This document shows positions 56,363-64,000 of a stretch of 64,000 nt of DNA, in pieces. The DNA comes from Caballeronia hypogeia (GTDB lineage Bacteria > Pseudomonadota > Gammaproteobacteria > Burkholderiales > Burkholderiaceae). Location: NCBI RefSeq assembly GCF_001544875.2, contig NZ_FCOA02000003.1, positions 186,001 through 250,000 of the forward strand, given 5' to 3'. The stretch's first letter is position 1, and every line of letters starts with the position of its first letter. The position numbers and the translations under genes are program-made. The notes below the pieces were generated by a model. That model made no database searches. It worked only from the letters and a program-made list of their open reading frames with translations, and was not told the DNA's origin.

Positions 56363-56715
56363 AGGACTGTTTTTTCTGGCGAATTAATCAATTCAACGGT
56401 AATATTGGTGCAACGCACAAAATATAAGCTGGTGAATGTGTTGTTTCTTGTCCGGCATTTTTAACCGGTTGGTTGAAGAGAACGTTTAATGCGCGGAAAA
56501 TCTTGCGTCGACTCAAGGCGCGTCGCCTTGGGCCGTTAATTGCGCAGACAGATCTGGCAACAACGCATCATCGCAGGAACAGACAGTGCCCCGGCGCGCG
56601 GCGACAGCCCGTCGCGCCGCCGGGGATCATCGAATGCCGTTGAAGCGCATTGCCGGAAGCAGGTTTGCCGGGATCAACGGGCGTACCGGGTTTTACCGGA
56701 GTTATCGGGGCAACC
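56363..56715 (+). other. AT-rich region upstream of phaZ
   Basis: 353 bp. The first ~150 bp are distinctly AT-rich for this genome (GCGAATTAATCAATTC, AAAATATAAGC), consistent with promoter and regulator sites. A CAAGGCG-CGT-CGCCTTG hairpin lies at 56514-56530. The last ~65 bp encode, in the phaZ frame, a short Gly-X-Y pattern, probably untranslated. No gene called. Confidence 0.5.
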
Positions 56716-57987
56716 ATGCTCTATCAAATTCACGAATTCCAGCGAGCCTTGCTGTCTCCCCTCACGGCATGGGCTCAGGCCGCGTCGAAATCCTTCGTCA
56801 ATCCGGCTAGTCCTCTCGCCTATGTGCCGGGATCGAGCCGGCTGGCCGCCGGTTACGAACTGCTGTACCGGCTCGGCAAGGACTACGAGAAGCCCGAGTT
56901 CGAACTTCACCAGATCGTCAAGGACGGTCACAACATTCCGATCGTCGAGCAGACGGTGATCGAGAAGCCGTTCTGCCGTCTGCTGCGCTTCAAGCGCTTC
57001 GCCGACGACAGCGCAACCGTCACCAAGCTCAAGAACGAGCCGATCGTGCTGGTGTGCGCGCCGCTCTCCGGCCACCACTCCACGCTCCTGCGCGACACGG
57101 TCAAGACGCTGCTCCAGGACCACAAGGTGTACATCACCGACTGGATCGACGCGCGCATGGTGCCGATCGAAAACGGTCCGTTCCATCTGGACGACTACGT
57201 CGAGTACATCCAGGAATTCATCCGTCATATCGGCGCGAAGGACTTGCACGTGATTTCCGTGTGCCAGCCGACCGTGCCGGTGCTTGCCGCCATTTCGCTG
57301 ATGGCGAGCCGTGGTGAGGACACTCCGCGCACCATGACCATGATGGGCGGCCCGATCGACGCGCGCCGCAGCCCGACGTCGGTCAACTCGCTCGCGAACG
57401 AACACTCCTACGAGTGGTTCGAGAACAACGTCATCTACACGGTGCCGGCGAATTATCCGGGCGTGGGACGCAAGGTTTATCCGGGGTTCCTGCAACACGC
57501 GGGATTCGTCGCGATGAATCCGGAACGCCATCTCACGGCCCACTGGGACTTCTACCAGAACCTGCTGCGCGGCGACGATGACGACGCCGAGCAGCATCGC
57601 CGGTTCTACGACGAGTACAACGCCGTGCTCGACATGGCCGCCGAGTACTACCTGGAGACAATCCGCGTCGTGTTCCAGGAATTCCGGCTTGCGGAGGGCA
57701 CATGGGAAGTCAACGGCGAGATGGTGCGTCCGCAGGACATCAAGCACACCGCGCTCTTCACGATCGAGGGCGAGCTCGACGACATCTCCGGCAGCGGCCA
57801 GACGCGCGCCGCCCACGATCTCTGCACGGGCCTTTCGGCGAAGCACAAGCGCCATTTCACCGCCGAGAAAGCTGGCCACTACGGCATTTTCTCGGGCCGT
57901 CGCTGGCGCACGATGGTCTACCCGCAGTTGCGCGAGTTCATCCTCGAACACGACAAGACGCCCAAGACGGAAGCCGTGCCCGCATAG
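56716..57987 (+). CDS. phaZ: intracellular polyhydroxybutyrate depolymerase
   Basis: 423 residues. PhaZ degrades stored PHB granules by thiolysis/hydrolysis. With ATG 56716 (MLYQIHEFQRALLSPL) the nucleophile falls at Cys183 (ISVCQPTVPVL), Asp at 355 (GELDDISG) and His at 388 (AGHYGIFSG), exactly the C183-D355-H388 triad numbering known for Ralstonia eutropha PhaZ1. This fixes both the start and the class. GGGG lies 5-8 nt upstream. A strong terminator follows. Regulation by carbon state is expected but no operator was identified. Confidence 0.95.
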   Translation: MLYQIHEFQRALLSPLTAWAQAASKSFVNPASPLAYVPGSSRLAAGYELLYRLGKDYEKPEFELHQIVKDGHNIPIVEQTVIEKPFCRLLRFKRFADDSATVTKLKNEPIVLVCAPLSGHHSTLLRDTVKTLLQDHKVYITDWIDARMVPIENGPFHLDDYVEYIQEFIRHIGAKDLHVISVCQPTVPVLAAISLMASRGEDTPRTMTMMGGPIDARRSPTSVNSLANEHSYEWFENNVIYTVPANYPGVGRKVYPGFLQHAGFVAMNPERHLTAHWDFYQNLLRGDDDDAEQHRRFYDEYNAVLDMAAEYYLETIRVVFQEFRLAEGTWEVNGEMVRPQDIKHTALFTIEGELDDISGSGQTRAAHDLCTGLSAKHKRHFTAEKAGHYGIFSGRRWRTMVYPQLREFILEHDKTPKTEAVPA

Positions 57988-58020
57988 TTACGCCCGGGAC
58001 CGATTCCAGCGTTGCAAATG

Positions 58021-58056
58021 AAAACATCGCGCCTTGCAAGAGGCGCGATGTTTTTT
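58021..58056. terminator. rho-independent terminator between phaZ and the TetR gene
   Basis: AAAACATCGCGCCT (58021-58034), loop TGCAAG, AGGCGCGATGTTTT (58041-58054), six Ts from 58051. Strong on the plus strand; the A-run at its left gives a shorter U-tract for the convergent TetR gene. Confidence 0.88.
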
Positions 58057-58103
58057 CTTGGCCGAATTCGCGCCGTCGGCGCAAGCGCGATAACAGCTGC
58101 TTA

Positions 58104-58736
58104 TCAGCGGCGTGTCAGATACGCCAGCAGCAATTCTGTATTCATGCGCACGATCTGATCGCGTTGAGACTGCTCGCTGAAATCGAGCCCGAAAGTCGCT
58201 TCCAGCGTGAAGCGATTCGAGACGATGTAATAGCCAAGGCCAGAGAGCGTCACATAGAACCTGAGCGGATCGACGTCGGGGCGAAACAATCCGGCTTTTT
58301 GGCCGCGATCGAGAATGGCCGTGAGCGTCGTGACGATCGGCGAAATGAGCTCGCGTATCCGGTTCGATCCTTTGATATATCGCGCCTCGTGCAGATTCTC
58401 GTTATTGATGAGACGCAATAGCTCCGGATGATCCCGGTAGTAATCCCAGACGAAATGCGCGAGGCGCGTCATGGCTTCGATCGGCGCGACGCCGTCGAGC
58501 TCGAGCGTGCGTTCGGCATCGACCAGCGCGGCGAGCGCGTGTTCGAGCACGGCCGTGAATAACTGCTCCTTGCTACCGAAGTAGTAATAGAGCATGCGTT
58601 CATTGGTTTCCGCCCGGCGCGCGATCTGATCGACGCGCGCACCAAACAGGCCTCCGGCAGCGAACTCTTCCGCGGCGGCAAGCAAAATGCGACGCCGGGT
58701 GCCTTCAGGATCTCTTTTGATTTTCGGCTGATTCAT
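58104..58736 (-). CDS. TetR family transcriptional regulator
   Basis: 210 residues. The N-terminal helix-turn-helix (~12-60) has ILLAAAEEFAAGGLFGARVD and TNERMLYYYFGSKEQLF. The C-terminal ligand domain is all-helical and Phe/Tyr/Leu-rich. ATG 58736 was chosen; the upstream 61 codons in frame are not protein-like. It probably represses its own promoter and maybe a nearby gene. The divergent rsxB is a positional candidate only. Confidence 0.92.
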   Translation of the reverse strand: MNQPKIKRDPEGTRRRILLAAAEEFAAGGLFGARVDQIARRAETNERMLYYYFGSKEQLFTAVLEHALAALVDAERTLELDGVAPIEAMTRLAHFVWDYYRDHPELLRLINNENLHEARYIKGSNRIRELISPIVTTLTAILDRGQKAGLFRPDVDPLRFYVTLSGLGYYIVSNRFTLEATFGLDFSEQSQRDQIVRMNTELLLAYLTRR

Positions 58737-59115
58737 GGTGGCATGATTCGGGAGCCGCGTTGCCGGATTAGCGTCACGCGGCCCGCATTGGGGTACATGA
58801 CGTGAACGGGCGCTGCCCAGGGTTATTGGGAAACACCGTCCTGCGGTCAAACGGAAAAGCGCTTCGATTATGCGCACATCGAAGAACATTGGCAATTGGG
58901 ATCGAAGGCCTCCGGTCACCCCGCTTGCCGACTTCGGCGATAATGTCGATCTAAGCCGAGCGCGCGCCCATTCATTCGGGACGCGCGCCGAAAGAAGCAG
59001 TGTGCCGTCGTCGTGGACGCCGAAGTGTCAGCAGTCGTTTCGACGCATTCCGGAAGCGAGCCGCGATGCCCCGACTTTCACGCTGCGCCCGTCCCCCGCA
59101 TCATCGTCATCCCTC
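58737..59115. other. divergent intergenic region TetR/rsxB
   Basis: 379 bp. A GATAAT at 58939-58944 (5 of 6 to -10) could serve rsxB, with no good -35. No clear TetR operator palindrome was found by eye. The rsxB frame is open throughout but the upstream part is not conserved-looking. Confidence 0.45.
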
Positions 59116-59976
59116 GTGACTTCAACCGTTTCCAGCACGCTCGCCGAGCGCATCGAAGACCTGCTGCCGCAGACCCAGTGCACCAAGTGCGGCTATCCCG
59201 CCTGCCGGCCGTACGCGCAAGCCATCGCCGCGGGTAAGGCGAATTACAACCGGTGTCCGCCGGGCGGCGCCGAAGGCATCGCGCGGCTCGCGGCGCTTCT
59301 CGGCAAGCCCGATATTCCGCTCGATACAACGCATGGCGTGGAGCGCGCACGGCCTGTCGCCGTCATCGACGAGAACGTGTGCATCGGCTGCACATTGTGC
59401 ATGCAGGCCTGTCCGGTCGATGCGATCGTCGGCGCTGCGAAGCAGATGCACACGGTCATCGCCGAACTGTGCACCGGCTGCGATCTGTGCGTGCCGCCCT
59501 GCCCCGTCGACTGCATCGCGATGATCCCCGTCACCGGCGAGCGCACCGGCTGGGATGCCTGGAGCCAGAAACAGGCGGACGCCGCCCGCGTGCGCCACGA
59601 GCAACGCGAGGCGCGTCTCGAACGCGAGCGCGCGGCGGCCGAGGCGCGGGCGAATGCGCGACAGGCGGCGCGCACGGCGCAGGCTACGCCCGAGACGAAT
59701 GTAGAAGCGCAATCGGAAAAGCCCGCCACGAACGAAACAAATACCGACGCCGAAGCGAAGAAACGCGCGATCATCCAGGCCGCGCTCGAACGCGCCCGCA
59801 AGAAGAAGGAAGAGATGGCGCGGCAGGGCGCGGGCCCGAAGAATACCGAGCACGTGAGCGCCGCGGTGCAGGCGCAGATCGATGCCGCCGAAGAACGGCG
59901 TCGCCGGCTCGGGTTGTCGGAAGGCAAATCGGAAGACAAGAATGCGTCGCAGCCCGACGACGACAAAACCGCGTGA
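59116..59976 (+). CDS. rsxB: RsxB/RnfB-type electron transport protein, long C-terminus
   Basis: 286 residues from GTG 59116. N-terminal Fe-S region [20 protein letters not shown] and CPPGG, then two 4Fe-4S ferredoxin motifs [12 protein letters not shown] and [12 protein letters not shown]. The last ~110 residues are a Lys/Glu/Ala-rich, coiled-coil-like extension with [19 protein letters not shown]. RsxB transfers electrons in the Rsx/Rnf complex, but no other rsx gene is here and the usual N-terminal membrane helix is absent. It may instead supply electrons to another partner. nth follows 16 bp later, a pairing known in beta-proteobacteria. Confidence 0.88.
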   Translation: MTSTVSSTLAERIEDLLPQTQCTKCGYPACRPYAQAIAAGKANYNRCPPGGAEGIARLAALLGKPDIPLDTTHGVERARPVAVIDENVCIGCTLCMQACPVDAIVGAAKQMHTVIAELCTGCDLCVPPCPVDCIAMIPVTGERTGWDAWSQKQADAARVRHEQREARLERERAAAEARANARQAARTAQATPETNVEAQSEKPATNETNTDAEAKKRAIIQAALERARKKKEEMARQGAGPKNTEHVSAAVQAQIDAAEERRRRLGLSEGKSEDKNASQPDDDKTA

Positions 59977-59992
59977 GCACGGATCACGAACC

Positions 59993-60637
59993 ATGAACGC
60001 CACGAAGCGCCGCGCCATTTACGAGACGTTGCAGAGCCTCGATCCGCATCCGACGACCGAGCTCGAATACACGACGCCGTTCGAACTGCTGATCGCCGTG
60101 ATGCTGTCGGCGCAGGCCACCGATGTCTCCGTGAACAAGGCAATGCGCAAGATGTTCCCTGTCGCCAACACGCCGGCCGCGGTGCTCGCGCTGGGCGAGG
60201 AAGGCGTGTCGGAATACATCCGCACGATCGGGCTCTATCGCACGAAGGCGAAGAACGTGATCGCGACGTGCCGGATTCTGATCGACCAGCATGGCGGCGA
60301 GGTGCCCGATGATCGCGAGGCGCTGGAGGCGCTGCCGGGCGTCGGCCGCAAGACGGCGAACGTCGTGCTGAACACCGCGTTCGGGCAACCGACCATCGCC
60401 GTCGATACGCATATCTTTCGCGTCGCGAACCGCACGGGGCTCGCGCCCGGCAAGGACGTGCGCGCGGTCGAAACGGCGCTCGAGAAGTTCACGCCGAAGG
60501 AGTTTCTGCAGGACGCGCATCACTGGCTGATCCTGCACGGGCGCTACGTGTGCAAGGCGCGCGTGCCGGAGTGCTGGCATTGCGCGATCGAGCCGCTGTG
60601 CGAATATCGGCCGAAGACGCCGGCGCCCGTCGAATGA
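59993..60637 (+). CDS. nth: endonuclease III
   Basis: 214 residues. Nth removes oxidised pyrimidines and cuts the abasic site. The helix-hairpin-helix LPGVGRKTANVVL contains Lys120 and VDTHIFRVANR contains Asp138, the same numbers as in E. coli. The 4Fe-4S cluster cysteines follow the C-x6-C-x2-C-x5-C spacing in CKARVPECWHCAIEPLC. ATG 59993 gives this numbering. Confidence 0.97.
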   Translation: MNATKRRAIYETLQSLDPHPTTELEYTTPFELLIAVMLSAQATDVSVNKAMRKMFPVANTPAAVLALGEEGVSEYIRTIGLYRTKAKNVIATCRILIDQHGGEVPDDREALEALPGVGRKTANVVLNTAFGQPTIAVDTHIFRVANRTGLAPGKDVRAVETALEKFTPKEFLQDAHHWLILHGRYVCKARVPECWHCAIEPLCEYRPKTPAPVE

Positions 60638-60700
60638 GCAGGCGAAGGCTTCGCGATCTACAATGACGGGTCGAGAAACCCGCAATCGAATCAATACCTT

Positions 60701-61132
60701 ATGTTCAATCCCAGCCGCGACGAAGTTCGCCAGTTCTTTACCGAAACCTGGCGCAAGGAGCGCGCCGGCGAGATCCTGACGCCGCTCGAGAGCATGGCCG
60801 CCGACTGGATCGGCGAGCATCCCGAGTATCACGACGCGCTCGCCAACCCGGATGCGCGCGAGGCCGACTATTCGCCGGATCGCGGCCAGACCAATCCGTT
60901 TCTGCATCTGTCGATGCATCTCGCGATCAGCGAGCAACTGTCGATCGATCAGCCGCCGGGCATCCGCCGCGCGCACGACCGGCTCGTCGCGCGTCTCGGT
61001 TCTCCGCACGACGCGCAGCACGCGATCATGGACTGCCTCGGGCAGGTGATCTGGGAAGCGCAGCGCTCGGGCACGCCGCCCGATACCGATGCGTATCTCG
61101 CGCTCATCGAACGGCGTGCTTCGCGCGACTAA
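60701..61132 (+). CDS. DUF1841-like protein
   Basis: 143 residues beginning MFNPSRDEVRQFFTETWRKE, then ADWIGEHPEYHDAL and FLHLSMHLAISEQLSIDQP with a His-rich helix, ending in a Cys-containing helix MDCLGQVIWEAQR. The layout fits DUF1841, a small cytosolic family of unknown function common in beta-proteobacteria. 63 bp after nth, likely co-transcribed. A terminator follows. Confidence 0.85.
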   Translation: MFNPSRDEVRQFFTETWRKERAGEILTPLESMAADWIGEHPEYHDALANPDAREADYSPDRGQTNPFLHLSMHLAISEQLSIDQPPGIRRAHDRLVARLGSPHDAQHAIMDCLGQVIWEAQRSGTPPDTDAYLALIERRASRD

Positions 61133-61165
61133 GCAACGACGCATCGAGAGCGCATGCACCAAAAC

Positions 61166-61192
61166 AAACACCCCGCATGCGCGGGGTGTTTT
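61166..61192. terminator. bidirectional terminator after DUF1841
   Basis: AAACACCCCGC (61166-61176), loop ATGC, GCGGGGTGTTT (61181-61191), TTTT. The stem is perfect and also serves the convergent cytochrome gene. Confidence 0.8.
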
Positions 61193-61229
61193 GCCTGACC
61201 GCCTGCGCGCGGAGAACCGCGCGCCCGGC

Positions 61230-61610
61230 TTACTTCTTCAGCACGAGACTGCCGTCGAGCGATTCGATGTAAGCCGCGAGGTCCTTCAGATCGCCCTGCG
61301 ACAGGCTCTGAACCTGAGCCGCCATGATGGCGTTGTTGCGGCCGAAATTCGGATTGCCGTTGCCGATCTGATACTGGCGCAATGCCCAGTAGATGTAGGT
61401 CGCATGCTGACCCGCGAGACGCGGATACTCACCGCTCACCGGCTTGTTGAGGCCGGGGCCGTGACAGGCCGCGCAGTTGTGGCTGTCGGAAAGCGCCTTG
61501 CCGTTCGAGACGTCGGCGGCGTGCGCGCTGCCGAACACCGTCATGCCGATCAGCGCCGCTGCCGCGCCTGCTGCCTTGAAGCTTGAGTGAAGTGCCTTGG
61601 AGGGCTTCAT
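61230..61610 (-). CDS. class I cytochrome c, monoheme
   Basis: 126 residues. Signal peptide (to GSAHA), heme motif CAACH at ~45-49, with an axial Met likely in NNAIMAAQVQ. The end DLAAYIESL is the typical C-terminal helix of cytochrome c4/c5-like proteins. A periplasmic electron carrier. Second of two tandem cytochrome genes, 42 bp after the first. Confidence 0.92.
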   Translation of the reverse strand: MKPSKALHSSFKAAGAAAALIGMTVFGSAHAADVSNGKALSDSHNCAACHGPGLNKPVSGEYPRLAGQHATYIYWALRQYQIGNGNPNFGRNNAIMAAQVQSLSQGDLKDLAAYIESLDGSLVLKK

Positions 61611-61652
61611 GAATTCTCCTACCCGTTGTCGCTTTGCGTTGTCACGCGCGGA

Positions 61653-62018
61653 TTACTTGTCGGGATTGTTCTTCGATTGGGGAGTTTGCGCGGCGTAGTA
61701 CGCGGCGATATCGGCGATGTCCTGATCCGACAGCGTCGTCGCGATGGCGCGCATGGTGTCGAAATGACGGTCGCCCTTCTTGTAGGCATGCAGTGCATTG
61801 GCGATGTACTGCGCGTTCTGGCCGCCCAGCATCGGCACTTCATAGACTTCGGGGTACGCAGTCCGATAGCCCGGGATGCCGTGGCAGCCGATGCACATCG
61901 CGACCTTGCCCTCTGCGGCCTTCGCGTTGCCGACGACGTCGGCCGACGCCTGGGTCGCGAAGCCGGCGAGACCCGACAGCGCTGCAATCACGGCACATTT
62001 GCCGACGAAATTGTTCAT
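61653..62018 (-). CDS. class I cytochrome c, monoheme
   Basis: 121 residues. Signal peptide (to TQASA), heme motif CIGCH at ~42-46, axial Met candidate in DTMRAIATTLSDQD, and C-terminal helix IADIAAYYAAQ. Together with its neighbour it resembles the two halves of a diheme cytochrome c4 encoded separately. A minus-strand promoter (62152-62180) precedes it. Confidence 0.92.
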   Translation of the reverse strand: MNNFVGKCAVIAALSGLAGFATQASADVVGNAKAAEGKVAMCIGCHGIPGYRTAYPEVYEVPMLGGQNAQYIANALHAYKKGDRHFDTMRAIATTLSDQDIADIAAYYAAQTPQSKNNPDK

Positions 62019-62415
62019 AGCTCTTCTAACCTGGCTTGAGGGGAAATCCGGCGCTCACAAGGCCGCGGCCCGCGCCGAGCGCATTACAAGCTTCTCGGGA
62101 CTGTTTGCTGCTACGGGGTCTGTCGCCACGCAGGCCAAAAAAATCGCGCTAATTGTACCGCGCGACCTACCCTCCGTCCACACGCGAACCGCGCAGAAGC
62201 CCTGCCGACAAGGGGAATCGGCTGAAAAGCAGCAGATCTCACTGCGACAATTCGTCCCTGTACAAGCGATGAACCCGCCTGCGCGCTCGCTTTCGACGAC
62301 ATCGGACGAACGGCCGAATCCGTCCGTGGAGCGGCTCAAACGATACCCGGCGGGGCTCAGTGCGGAAAGGTCTTCTGACTTATACTGGGATTTTTTCTCC
62401 GACCGGATCTTCGTC
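62019..62415. other. divergent intergenic region cytochromes/moxR
   Basis: 397 bp, no gene. It holds the minus-strand promoter for the cytochromes and a plus-strand TATACT (62381-62386, 5 of 6 to -10) 30 bp before the MoxR start without a good -35. Confidence 0.5.
62152..62180 (-). promoter_or_regulatory. candidate promoter of the cytochrome c pair
   Basis: Minus strand TGGACG (62180-62175, 4 of 6) and TACAAT (62157-62152, 5 of 6), spacer 17 bp. Predicted leader ~127 nt. Confidence 0.5.
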
Positions 62416-63258
<843 letters not shown>

Positions 63259-63267
63259 GACAGCAAC

Positions 63268-63858
63268 ATGAGCCGCTGGATCGAACCCGTCACGCTGGAA
63301 GGCGAATACGTGAAGCTCGTGCCGCTCACGCTCGAGCACGAACAGGCGCTCACCGCCGCCGCCAGCGACGGCGAATTGTGGAAGCTCTGGTACACCTTCG
63401 TGCCCTCGCCCGACAAGACGCGCGCCTATATCGAGACCGCGCTCGACATGCGCGACCGGCTCGGCGCGCACCCCTTCGCGGTAATCGATACGAAAACCGG
63501 CGAGATCGTCGGTTCGACGCGTTACTTCGCCGTCGAGGAAGCGCACCGGCGGCTGGAAATCGGCCATACGTGGTACGCCAGGCGCGTGCAAAAAACGCCG
63601 CTCAACACCGAAGCCAAGCTGCTCCTGCTCACGCACGCGTTCGAGAAGCTGAACGCCATCGCCGTGGAGTTCCGCACGCATTTCATGAACCACGCGTCGC
63701 GCACGGCGATCGCGCGGCTAGGCGCCAGACAGGACGGCATCCTGCGCAACCACCAGATCGGAAAAGACGGCGTGCTGCGCGACACCGTCGTGTTTTCCAT
63801 CATCCAGTCCGAGTGGCCGGCGGTGCGCGCCAATCTCAATTTCCGGCTCGACCGCTGA
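63268..63858 (+). CDS. GNAT-family N-acetyltransferase (RimJ/RimL-like)
   Basis: 196 residues. VTLEGEYVKLVPLTLEHEQAL at the start, the AT fold with VGSTRYFAVEEAHRRLEIGH, WYARRVQKTPLNTEAKLLL and THFMNHASRTAIARLGARQ. These match RimJ/RimL-type acetyltransferases that use acetyl-CoA on protein N-termini or small amines; the substrate is unknown. 9 bp after the MoxR gene. Confidence 0.88.
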   Translation: MSRWIEPVTLEGEYVKLVPLTLEHEQALTAAASDGELWKLWYTFVPSPDKTRAYIETALDMRDRLGAHPFAVIDTKTGEIVGSTRYFAVEEAHRRLEIGHTWYARRVQKTPLNTEAKLLLLTHAFEKLNAIAVEFRTHFMNHASRTAIARLGARQDGILRNHQIGKDGVLRDTVVFSIIQSEWPAVRANLNFRLDR

Positions 63859-63878
63859 ACCGCGATGGAGAGCGCGCC

Positions 63879-64000
63879 ATGCTGATCGACTTCTTCTACT
63901 CGTTGCGCGATGCGAAGCTGCCCGTCTCCGTCAAGGAATATCTGACGCTGCTCGAAGGGCTGAAAGCGCAGGTCATCTCGCCATCGCTCGACGAGTTCTA
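63879..64000 (+). CDS. VWA-domain protein (CoxE-like), 3' partial
   Basis: The first 40 residues, MLIDFFYSLRDAKLPVSVKE then YLTLLEGLKAQVISPSLDEF, match the start of VWA-domain CoxE-like proteins that partner with MoxR ATPases. GGAG about 9 nt upstream supports ATG 63879. The gene runs past the window. Confidence 0.75.
   Translation, partial: MLIDFFYSLRDAKLPVSVKEYLTLLEGLKAQVISPSLDEF

Noticed and set aside
56340..56385. Terminator after the GH15 gene (TCCTAAAGGA then T-run)
   Set aside because: Stem of only 3-4 bp before the Ts; not supportable.

Overview
The window is a high-GC chromosomal segment from a beta-proteobacterium, most likely Burkholderiaceae of the Paraburkholderia/Caballeronia type. 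That assignment is inferred from gene content and order: a three-gene MdtABC-type RND pump, lone rsxB next to nth, dnaE beside LPS glycosyltransferases, intracellular PHB depolymerase phaZ, purT, trhO-gluQRS, and an nadD-rsfS-rlmH-maf-rng run. No rRNA, tRNA, CRISPR array, insertion sequence or prophage gene was seen. Apart from possible small RNAs the window looks like ordinary core chromosome.

Layout. 1-9 kb: the end of a FUSC-type membrane protein, an Lrp/AsnC regulator divergent from a cysteine-dioxygenase-like cupin, a large MscS-type channel, a lipoprotein, a DJ-1/PfpI protein and an IclR regulator. 9-17 kb: mdtA-mdtB-mdtC-like efflux operon. 17-21 kb: a minus-strand operon SDR-mgsA-quinone oxidoreductase-kdpE-like regulator. 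21-29 kb: upp, yebC, purD, hemF-nadD-rsfS-rlmH-maf-rng. 29-39 kb: an LPS/lipid A block (msbA, O-antigen ligase-like protein, three glycosyltransferases) running into dnaE. 39-46 kb: trhO-gluQRS, rhlE, a MliC-type lysozyme inhibitor, a small lipoprotein, purT and a META-domain lipoprotein. 46-53.5 kb: a long FtsK, a CorA/ZntB-type transporter, pagP, a lactonase-like beta-propeller and a DUF3096 peptide. 53.5-58 kb: a small hypothetical gene, a GH15 hydrolase and phaZ. 58-64 kb: TetR regulator, rsxB-nth, DUF1841, two class I cytochromes c, then MoxR ATPase, GNAT acetyltransferase and the start of a VWA-domain protein.

How the genes work together. Envelope functions dominate: lipid A-core flipping (MsbA), O-antigen ligation, core sugar transferases, lipid A palmitoylation (PagP), lysozyme inhibition (MliC-like), efflux and mechanosensing. 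Housekeeping blocks cover NAD, heme, purine and pyrimidine salvage/synthesis, ribosome maturation and DNA replication/repair.

The most interesting signals are outside the proteins. Three intergenic spots each combine a promoter-like sequence, stem-loops and a rho-independent terminator on a strand with no annotated gene: plus strand about 1580-1681, minus strand about 7726-7595, and minus strand about 34028-33946. They are candidate undescribed small RNAs. A 14-of-15 match to the E. coli Lrp consensus lies in the Lrp/cysteine-dioxygenase divergent promoter. Other observations include a methylglyoxal synthase co-operonic with an orphan KdpE-like regulator, a possibly leaderless dnaE, a long rhlE leader, an SDR lacking the catalytic Tyr-Lys pair, and a roughly 75-residue Ser/Thr/Ala-rich insertion in the MdtC-like pump. 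All calls come from reading sequence only; no database search was run.
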